This document shows positions 1 to 5,630 of a stretch of 10,097 nucleotides of DNA, piece after piece. The first letter of the stretch is position 1. Each line of letters starts with the position of its first letter. Position numbers and translations under genes: made by a program. This DNA is from Filomicrobium sp. (GTDB lineage Bacteria > Pseudomonadota > Alphaproteobacteria > Rhizobiales > Hyphomicrobiaceae). Where the stretch lies: the NCBI GenBank assembly GCA_021775655.1, contig JAJFHK010000496.1, positions 1 through 10,097 of the forward strand, given 5' to 3'. The notes beneath the pieces were generated by a model that searched no databases, was not told where the DNA came from, and worked only from the letters and a program-made list of their open reading frames with translations.

Positions 1-300
1 ACGCCTTACACAATCAGTTTTTGATTTCACGATGAGAGTATCGCGCGCCTTCGCGGGACGCAAGAATATTGCGATGGAGAACCGGCGAGCGAATCTTATT
101 GAGACTGCCACCTTAGGGCCTATCTGGATGAGCCGGGCCTAGTTTCGGCTTCGAGGCGCGAACGCTTCAAATTGGACGCTAGTTCCGTTCAGGCAACAAC
201 CAGTAGGGTACAGAGGGACTGGCAATAACCGTTGGCGGGTGGGTCGCGCCATGAGATCGGTCATTCATTTTGAATGGTCACTATCGCCGAGTGAAGTAGG

Positions 301-323
301 GAGCAATCGCCGCAGATTGCTTT
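301..323 (+). terminator. Weak stem-loop, possible terminator
   Basis: AGCAATC (302-308) and GATTGCT (315-321) form a perfect 7-bp stem with a 6-base loop, followed by only two or three T residues. It could end transcription from an upstream gene to the left of the window. The stem is not very GC-rich and the T-tract is short, so it may be a chance dyad. Confidence 0.2.
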
Positions 324-859
324 GAAGCGCGTCTGCAGCAACTTCTTCGACTTAACATCGGCAGCTAGCACGCCTGCTCGCAAACGGTCATATGCTGAAA
401 GCTCTAAGCGTGAATGTCATGCTGTCACTCTTTTCGGTGGGCGTCTTTAGAATAAATTCCTGCCATTTGCACTTCCAGGGGCACAGCTCAGTTGCATATT
501 TACATCGCTGCCGCACCAAATAATGCGCGCCTGCTCTAGCTGCAATTGTGTATACATCAGCTCGGATTTTGAAGCTCGATCTGCTCTCGTCCGCGGCGCG
601 GCGAGGTGCGACGCTAACTAAGCCCGGTAAAGCTCACTGTCGCTACAGAAATTTACAAAGCGGGAACAGCATCCATAACTTTGAACGCCTAATGCGAACT
701 CGCGAACTCAGGGATTTACTGACCAAAATAAGGATCTTTTGTATCTGTCATGATGCAATACACCCCCTGGTGTTGCCGTTCTGCTACCAATATTTTTTCT
801 CGAATCACACTAAACTGTTTTGAGCAACAGATGGGAAGTCGGGGAGCGTTTCCGCTTCC

Positions 860-865
860 GGGAGG
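860..865 (+). promoter_or_regulatory. Shine-Dalgarno deciding the Wza-like start
   Basis: A GGGAGG-type ribosome binding site ends 5 bases before an in-frame TTG at 871. Its distance to the first in-frame ATG (883) is 17 bases, too far for efficient initiation. This favours a TTG start at 871. Another in-frame TTG at 880 is also within reach. Confidence 0.5.
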
Positions 866-870
866 ATGTA

Positions 871-2085
871 TTGCGCCTTTTGATGGCAAAAATTGGTAGT
901 TTACTGCTCGCCCTCGCCTTGGCGGGTTGTACCTATTTGCCTCTTGAAGGGCCTACCCGTCTTTCCATTGAGCGTAGCGCAACGGACACGTTGGCTACCA
1001 ATAGGCGGGACGTCCTTGAACCTTATGTTCTTGTTGATCTCACCAACGACGTTCTCGCAGAGATCCCCGATATTGGACCTGGCTCTTTTTTCTACAGCTT
1101 CGGTGCAATCAGTGAGCCATTGACTGCTTTAGAATTGGGTGCAGGAGATCGTATTCTGGTTACGATCTTTGAATCTTCAACGGGGGGATTATTTGCACCC
1201 GGCACAGGGAGCTTGCGGCCAGGTAATTTTGTGACCTTGCCTGAGCAAACCGTCAGTCAAGGGGGTGTCATATCTGTTCCTTACGCAGGTGATGTGAAGG
1301 TTGCGGGGCAGACCCCTCAGCAAGCTCAGAAGCTGATCGAAAGCCGCCTTTCCGATAGAGCGATTGAGCCGCAGGTCATTTTGACGGTCGGAGAACAGGT
1401 CGCTTCATCGGTGACGTTGGTCGGTGCGACATCCAGCAAAATTCCATTGCGCGGAAACGAGCGCATTCTTGATGTCATTGCACGAGCTGAAAGTACTAAT
1501 TTCCCGCCCCATGAATTGTTCATTACATTAATTCGCAACGGACGGGCTGCCACTGTGTACTTCCCGTCTCTTGTCCGTAACACCACAGAAAACATTCTTG
1601 TGGCTCCGGGAGACATTTTATATGTCCATCGAGAGCAACAAACCTTCCTGGCCTTTGGCGCCTTAGGAGTTGGAGGGCAGACTGAGGGCGTTACAGGGCT
1701 GTTCAACTTCGACGTCGAGAAGTTCACTCTCAATGAAGCCATCGCTAAGGCTGGTGGTCTCGTGGATTCGAGATCGAACGCCGAAATCTATATTTATCGT
1801 ATGGAATTGCGTGACTCGCTTGAGCACATGGGCGCAGATATCGGCAGGTTTAAGGATCGAGAGTACATTCCAACAATCTATCGTTTGGACTACAGCGACC
1901 CATCAGTGTTCTTTATCGCGCTGAATTTCAAGATGCGCCACAAGGATGTGATTTACGTGGCCAACTCCGCGAGCTTCGAGGTCGAGAAGGTACTGAACCA
2001 TACTCAGTTTATTACCTCGACAGTGTCCGGCGTCGCCAGCGATGTTCTCACAACGCGAAATTCCATAAGGGCTCTGGGCAACTAG
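871..2085 (+). CDS. Wza-like polysaccharide export outer-membrane lipoprotein
   Basis: This is a polysaccharide biosynthesis/export family protein (Wza/GumB type), expected to form the periplasmic and outer-membrane channel through which EPS or capsule leaves the cell. From the TTG at 871 it has 404 residues. It starts with a short hydrophobic signal and a lipobox (LALAGC, acylated Cys at residue 20). Next comes a Poly_export domain at about residues 88-173, with the LGAGDRI opening and the VPYAGDVKVAGQT loop. Two SLBB-like segments follow, at about 178-251 and 258-363; the second includes FTLNEAIAKAGGL and KDVIYVAN. The length is normal for the family. The start could instead be ATG 883 (400 residues); an earlier TTG at 820 would put 21 residues before the signal peptide and is unlikely. 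No partner gene follows on the same strand: the co-polymerase is 3.5 kb away on the other strand. The family call is secure; the exact polymer is unknown. Confidence 0.93.
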   Translation: MRLLMAKIGSLLLALALAGCTYLPLEGPTRLSIERSATDTLATNRRDVLEPYVLVDLTNDVLAEIPDIGPGSFFYSFGAISEPLTALELGAGDRILVTIFESSTGGLFAPGTGSLRPGNFVTLPEQTVSQGGVISVPYAGDVKVAGQTPQQAQKLIESRLSDRAIEPQVILTVGEQVASSVTLVGATSSKIPLRGNERILDVIARAESTNFPPHELFITLIRNGRAATVYFPSLVRNTTENILVAPGDILYVHREQQTFLAFGALGVGGQTEGVTGLFNFDVEKFTLNEAIAKAGGLVDSRSNAEIYIYRMELRDSLEHMGADIGRFKDREYIPTIYRLDYSDPSVFFIALNFKMRHKDVIYVANSASFEVEKVLNHTQFITSTVSGVASDVLTTRNSIRALGN

Positions 2086-2210
2086 GGTTTCTCTCATAAG
2101 CATAGGGCTGAAGCGGTTCAAGTGTCCTCGAATCGGGGAATCGCTTGCACGGCAAATCATGAAATTCTGCGGGCTGTCTTGGCGAACGACACAGGAGGTC
2201 GTGACTAGCC

Positions 2211-2523
2211 CCTGTCTGACCTAGATGAAGCAATTCTGTTTCTCAAGCGGCGTGTCTGCCCAACAGGAGGGCGGTGCAGCGTGTAGCGGCGCTACGGGCA
2301 GGCCGGCAGACGAACTGGCGCGTCGCCGCTTAGAATCCCGTCTTGGCGAAGCCAAGCTCCGCTTGGATGAGCCGGGCGCATTTGTCTCGCTCTCTTCGCA
2401 TCTCGTCTCATCCGCAACGCCGCATCGCGCAGCAAGCGCGTCTTCGACACGATGCATTTGGCTGGTCCACACGATCTCGGAAAAATTCGCCGTGGCAATA
2501 CGTTGCCATCTAGTTCAGACAGG
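2211..2523. repeat. MITE-like segment bounded by 17-bp inverted repeats
   Basis: CCTGTCTGACCTAGATG (2211-2227) faces an inverted copy at 2507-2523, with 16 of 17 bases matching. The two arms bound about 313 bp with no transposase, and the core arms begin TG and end CA, as many IS3-like ends do. A perfect CTTGGC/GCCAAG hairpin lies inside (2342-2356), and a TGGCAA/TTGCCA dyad (2493-2508) abuts the right arm. No flanking target duplication is visible. It could be a miniature inverted-repeat element, the remnant of an insertion sequence with an internal deletion, or a large RNA-level dyad. I do not recognise a named family. Confidence 0.45.
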
Positions 2524-2566
2524 CCCTCGCGGCCTGTCCAACTTAAATGGACCATCCTGTAATGGT
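2493..2566. repeat. Run of adjacent stem-loops between convergent genes
   Basis: Four small dyads follow one another: TGGCAA/TTGCCA (2493-2508, loop 4), GACAGGCC/GGCCTGTC (2518-2538, loop 5), GTCCA/TGGAC (2536-2552, loop 7) and ACCAT/ATGGT (2551-2566, loop 6). The second is GC-rich and the strongest. None is followed by a clear T-tract on either strand, so simple intrinsic termination is not shown. Their place between two converging genes would suit transcript-end protection or bidirectional attenuation. The last three share bases, so they cannot all form at once. Confidence 0.4.
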
Positions 2567-2664
2567 GGTTCTAAGACTTGCGGGCGCATGCCCAGTGCGT
2601 GGTTGGGGCGGTTGGAATCGGCAGCCCGCAATCGGCCAAGGGATTTGATTGCTGACGGTCGATG

Positions 2665-4902
2665 TTAGTTCAGCGGCACGGACAGTTTGACGCTGCCGCC
2701 ATAGACATCGAGATCATCCGCTCCGATCCCGTCGTAGAAACCCTCGCCGCTTATAGACCAGCTGTTGGCAAAACTTGCCGACAGACCGGCCTCGACCCGG
2801 CCTCTTAATGTGTCGGAACCGACTGCCAAGCCTGTGCCAATATCGACGATCTCAGCTTCATCAAAATCCCAGATGCCCTTTATTGCAACATGCGGCGTGA
2901 TCGCTGTCCCGTTGGCCTGCATGCTGCGATAGCTCAATTTTGGACCGAAGGTCAGCCGACCGAGCGAAACGGACTGGCCTGGGATAAAGATTCCGAGACT
3001 ATCGGTATAGGACTCTTGCTCTTCCTCGAAGTAGATGACGCCCACATGTGGTGCGAACTGCCAGTTATTGTATTGGAAGTCACCCGTCAGACGAGCACGT
3101 ACCAACCAGCGTTCTGCATCGAAGCTGTCCGTGTAAAGCCCGAGAGGGTCGACATTGTTGTCCGATTGTCCCCAGGCCGCGCGGCCGTCAAAAATGAGAT
3201 TCTCGTGCAACCGAACCACGGCGTATGGTCCGGTCAGCCAGCCCCACCCATCGGCAGCTGTATTGGCGACATCATCAGATTCATCACTCCAGTCGAATTG
3301 GGTAAGCATGCCAACAACAACGGTTGGACTGAGACGGTAGTCGACGCCGACATACAGGAGGCCGATATCTGTTTGGCGGGCATCGTCATCAACGTGTGCC
3401 CATTTCCCCTCAACCCATATATCGAAACCGGATCGGTCCTGGATGGCGGCTCCATTTAGGCTGTGCTGGCCGAGCCCCATCATCCGCCCCAGTTCCTCGC
3501 GGCGCTTGTCCTTGGCGGCTCCGCTCGAGGCCATGACTTGTCGCAGGCTGGTTGAGAAAGCGACCTGGTTATTGGCATCTGTCCCGGTGGTTCCATTAAA
3601 AGCGACCGGCCCGTTTGAACCGCTAGAAGCGGTGCCTCTATTTGTCAGCCGCTGAACGAGATCAGGATCGGACGCAGTAATCTGATCCGCGCGCCGGCTC
3701 ATGAAGTTGGAAATCACGCGCTGTGTCCGGCTGCGCACAGCTTCAGGATCGCGTTCGTTGGTGAACGTGCAGACTATATTCTCGTCCGCATCCAGGTCAA
3801 TTCTGACCCGACGGCCGGCCACATTGACGACCGATCCACCATCCGCATCCCCGCGACAGGAAATGGATTTCAGCTGCCAGCCTGGGGTTACATTCTCAGT
3901 TACTGTAATTGTACCGGCGTCGAGGCGAACCTTGGCAGCCCTGCCGCTGCCACCAGCCGTCGTCACGGTGAGGCCGTTAAGTCCGGCAGCACTGGAGGAA
4001 AACGTGAAGGTTCCGTCTCCGGCAACTGCCGGCGCAGTATTCTTAACGATGGTAATCGTGCCCCTGACGACGTTGACCGGGGCTTGAACTGCGTCGACGG
4101 TCACGGTCACAGTATCGGCAACGCTGTCAACCGTGCCATCGTTGACGACGAGCTCGAATGTCAGGACCTGGGCGCTATCCGTCGCTACTGGTGCGTCGAA
4201 CATGGGTTGTACAGCGGTCGTGGAATTGTTGTCTGTAAGGATGACGGGGGGACCACCGGTCTGCGTCCAATTGTAGGTCAGCGTGTCGCCGTTGGCATCG
4301 AATGAGCCAGTACCGTCGAGCGTTACTGTCGCGCCGCCGGCTACAGTCTGATCAGCTCCAGCATCAGCGTTTGGTGGGGTATTGGGGGCGCAACCAGTTG
4401 CCGGCGAAAATTTATCGTCGGGCGCGCAAGCGGTAATGCCAGCATCACTGGTGTCAGCGACCGCGGTTCGAAGGATAGACCAGTAGCCTCCGCCGCTATC
4501 CAGATAGAGGCAATAGGGACCGGGCGCGAGTACGTCGTCGGAGCCTGCTGCGAATGTCAGTGTGTTCACTGTTCCAGAAGCACCCGCGCTTACGTCATGT
4601 GCCCTGGCAAAACCGGCGGGAGGATTGTTTGGGGTGAAAGCGTCGGCCAGTGACCGAACTGCGCCGCAGCCAGCATTGAGGTCTTGCCCAGGTTCGCCAG
4701 CGACACCTCGGTCAAAATCTCCTGCGCTGGCTGCATTGGTGCTATCGAAGGCAACGAACGCTTCACCGCCAAAAATGACACCTTCCGCGAATGTACCAGA
4801 ATTAGGATTCGATACTGCTGCAACGGCTGCATGGTTCGTTGCAAACAACAAGAACAGCGACAGGCAGTAAATCAACCGATGTGTGTGGACCCGCGACCTC
4901 AT
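2665..4902 (-). CDS. Composite autotransporter-type outer-membrane protein
   Basis: Predicted 745-residue surface protein. Residues 1 to about 28 are a Sec signal peptide (hydrophobic core IYCLSLFLLFA, cleavage near AVA-A). Residues 30-175 are unrecognised and carry four cysteines. Residues 176-270 form a PKD/REJ-like Ig fold, with the DAGADQTV and DGTGSFDANGD motifs and a closing VNDG segment. Residues 280-385 are a prealbumin-like (SpaA-like) domain opening with GTITIVKN and ending in CTFTNERD, with Cys349 and Cys378 likely paired. A linker at 388-490 has the segment RTQRVISNFMSRRADQI. Residues about 490-745 look like an autotransporter beta-domain, with alternating hydrophobic strands and tight turns. 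The last residue is Asn after SVPL, not the usual aromatic. A strong ribosome binding site lies 8 bases upstream of the ATG. The role may be adhesion or anchoring of the EPS matrix; that is inference. The domain order is clear, the function is not known. Confidence 0.85.
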   Translation of the reverse strand: MRSRVHTHRLIYCLSLFLLFATNHAAVAAVSNPNSGTFAEGVIFGGEAFVAFDSTNAASAGDFDRGVAGEPGQDLNAGCGAVRSLADAFTPNNPPAGFARAHDVSAGASGTVNTLTFAAGSDDVLAPGPYCLYLDSGGGYWSILRTAVADTSDAGITACAPDDKFSPATGCAPNTPPNADAGADQTVAGGATVTLDGTGSFDANGDTLTYNWTQTGGPPVILTDNNSTTAVQPMFDAPVATDSAQVLTFELVVNDGTVDSVADTVTVTVDAVQAPVNVVRGTITIVKNTAPAVAGDGTFTFSSSAAGLNGLTVTTAGGSGRAAKVRLDAGTITVTENVTPGWQLKSISCRGDADGGSVVNVAGRRVRIDLDADENIVCTFTNERDPEAVRSRTQRVISNFMSRRADQITASDPDLVQRLTNRGTASSGSNGPVAFNGTTGTDANNQVAFSTSLRQVMASSGAAKDKRREELGRMMGLGQHSLNGAAIQDRSGFDIWVEGKWAHVDDDARQTDIGLLYVGVDYRLSPTVVVGMLTQFDWSDESDDVANTAADGWGWLTGPYAVVRLHENLIFDGRAAWGQSDNNVDPLGLYTDSFDAERWLVRARLTGDFQYNNWQFAPHVGVIYFEEEQESYTDSLGIFIPGQSVSLGRLTFGPKLSYRSMQANGTAITPHVAIKGIWDFDEAEIVDIGTGLAVGSDTLRGRVEAGLSASFANSWSISGEGFYDGIGADDLDVYGGSVKLSVPLN

Positions 4903-4910
4903 CTTGCCCC

Positions 4911-4916
4911 CCTCCC
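4911..4916 (-). promoter_or_regulatory. Strong ribosome binding site of the composite OM protein
   Basis: On the minus strand GGGAGG lies 8 bases before the ATG at 4902, followed by four more G residues. It is the best ribosome binding site in the window and fixes this start. Confidence 0.75.
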
Positions 4917-5010
4917 GATTGACCGCCTAGGTGGTTGCATAACGAGCACAATCCAATCGCTCGGCGTGCAGCGGCCGATCAGTTGCTTTGCTCTGGCGAA
5001 ATGGGAAGTT

Positions 5011-5105
5011 TTGGCGTGCCAATCTGACGTTGGCACCCGCGCGACAAATGCAGCGCTGCGGAAAAAGTCGATAACTCGTCTTGGCGATTTGTCGGCCCAG
5101 GCCAA
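5011..5105. promoter_or_regulatory. Cluster of TTGGC/GCCAA half-sites (candidate operator)
   Basis: TTGGC occurs at 5011-5015, 5030-5034 and 5081-5085, and its complement GCCAA at 5018-5022 and 5101-5105. The first three overlap into two dyads: TTGGC-GT-GCCAA (5011-5022) and a perfect GTGCCAA-N7-TTGGCAC (5016-5036). About 0.2 copies of this pentamer are expected by chance in 95 bp on both strands; five are seen. The cluster lies 109-203 bp upstream of the composite outer-membrane gene, a suitable place for a regulator controlling it. The regulator is not identified. Confidence 0.4.
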
Positions 5106-5294
5106 CGGGACTGGCGTGTGCGCAAAGTCTCACACGCTTGTACGCCACGAGGCCACGCTCACAATCAGGGAGCAGTTGACGCTGTAATTTCCACGCGCTA
5201 CGCAACACAACCCGCCAAATACGCTTTTACAACTAATATAACTATTACAAGGTCTAGGATTCTACGCGTCTTTGAAAACGCACCGACCGCGGGA

Positions 5295-5314
5295 AAAAGC
5301 TATGCCCAGCTTTT
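5295..5314. repeat. Small stem-loop AAAAGCT/AGCTTTT
   Basis: A perfect 7-bp dyad (5295-5301 and 5308-5314) with a 6-base loop. The stem is AT-rich, with T residues at its 3' side on either strand. It could be a weak terminator for the co-polymerase transcript coming from the right, but it lies more than 300 bases after that gene's stop. Confidence 0.25.
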
Positions 5315-5362
5315 GCACAAGTCGACGCTGAACAATGGTGCAAGTAGGTATTTAACTTATCA

Positions 5363-5378
5363 GTGGCTGGCCAGCCAC
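5363..5378. promoter_or_regulatory. Perfect 16-bp palindrome
   Basis: GTGGCTGG is followed directly by its own reverse complement CCAGCCAC, with no spacer. Such a site suits a symmetric dimeric DNA-binding protein better than an RNA hairpin, because there is no loop. It lies in the spacer about 460 bp upstream of the composite outer-membrane gene and about 250 bp past the end of the co-polymerase gene. Confidence 0.3.
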
Positions 5379-5437
5379 ATTTCGGCACCCTCCGCGTAGC
5401 ATTAAATGCCAATATCCTGACTATTCTAGACTTTAGA

Positions 5438-5463
5438 CACCTGGCAAATGAAATGGCCAGGTG
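5438..5463 (-). terminator. GC-rich stem-loop after the co-polymerase gene
   Basis: CACCTGGC (5438-5445) pairs perfectly with GCCAGGTG (5456-5463), an 8-bp stem with a 10-base loop. It is the strongest RNA-type hairpin downstream of the co-polymerase gene, which ends at 5631 and is read leftward. The sequence after it on that strand is only modestly T-containing, so a standard intrinsic terminator is not proven. Confidence 0.3.
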
Positions 5464-5630
5464 AGCCAGACATCACCTCGGTGAATTCAGTAGTTAGGGG
5501 GCTGCCACTGATATGTTCCAACGATGCAAAGAGAGAATATATCTGTCGTGCAACCATGCGGTCCCGAAAGAACACTGGATATTTATAGCACTCAGCAAGA
5601 AAGTCGGCGGTGTTACTGTGAACGGCTTAC

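Larger units (their letters stand above)
1..870. other. Long leader region without a convincing gene
   Basis: I see no gene I can support here. The longest start-to-stop frame (548-823, +) gives a Cys/Arg/His-rich peptide with no domain, no good ribosome binding site and no family resemblance. A reading frame open from the left edge (2-142, +) could be the last 47 codons of an upstream gene, but a run that short is not rare by chance. A small dyad at 301-323 and a weak promoter-like pair (CTGACC at 719-724 and TATCTG at 742-747, 17 bases apart) are present. The second lies about 125 bases upstream of the Wza-like gene and could serve it, but the match is poor. The block may hold a long 5' leader or decayed sequence. 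Confidence 0.5.
2086..2664. other. Convergent intergenic region with repeat element
   Basis: This 579-bp stretch separates the 3' ends of the Wza-like gene (+) and the composite outer-membrane gene (-). Frames of 60-147 codons exist on both strands (for example 2225-2668 +), but they have no recognisable domain, no good ribosome binding site and arginine/serine/alanine-rich translations typical of GC-biased non-coding DNA. It contains an inverted-repeat-bounded segment and a run of small stem-loops, listed separately. No clear T-tailed terminator is visible for either gene. Confidence 0.6.
4903..5630. other. Long spacer between co-polymerase 3' end and OM gene
   Basis: This 728-bp stretch has no convincing gene. 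A 93-codon frame at 5118-5399 (+) has no recognisable features and no good ribosome binding site. It should hold the promoter of the composite outer-membrane gene (transcribed leftward) and the transcript end of the co-polymerase gene. It contains a cluster of TTGGC half-sites (5011-5105), an AT-rich part around 5220-5260, a perfect palindrome (5363-5378) and two stem-loops (5295-5314, 5438-5463). I could not identify a clean -35/-10 pair. Confidence 0.6.

Noticed and set aside
125..138. TGGATGAGCCGGGC repeated at 2364-2377
   Set aside because: A single 14-base match without flanking similarity is close to chance for a 10-kb window, so I do not call it a second element copy.
2..142. Frame open from the left edge, possible tail of an upstream gene
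   Set aside because: Only 47 codons, no recognisable motif, and an open run of this length is expected fairly often by chance.
719..747. CTGACC-N17-TATCTG as a promoter for the Wza-like gene
   Set aside because: The spacing is right but the -10 matches consensus at only three of six positions, so it is not listed as a promoter.
548..823. 91-codon open frame (+) before the Wza-like gene
   Set aside because: No good ribosome binding site, no domain or membrane pattern, and a composition unlike the real genes; its end overlaps only an unlikely upstream start of the next gene.
2225..2668. 147-codon open frame (+) in the convergent spacer
   Set aside because: Low-information Arg/Ser/Ala-rich translation, lies mostly inside the inverted-repeat segment and ends over the stop of the opposite gene.
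2890..3459. 189-codon frame (+) opposite the beta-barrel coding region
   Set aside because: Antisense shadow of a well-supported 745-residue gene; no initiation site or domain of its own.
5118..5399. 93-codon frame (+) in the spacer upstream of the OM gene
   Set aside because: No ribosome binding site, no recognisable features, and it runs through the half-site and palindrome region.
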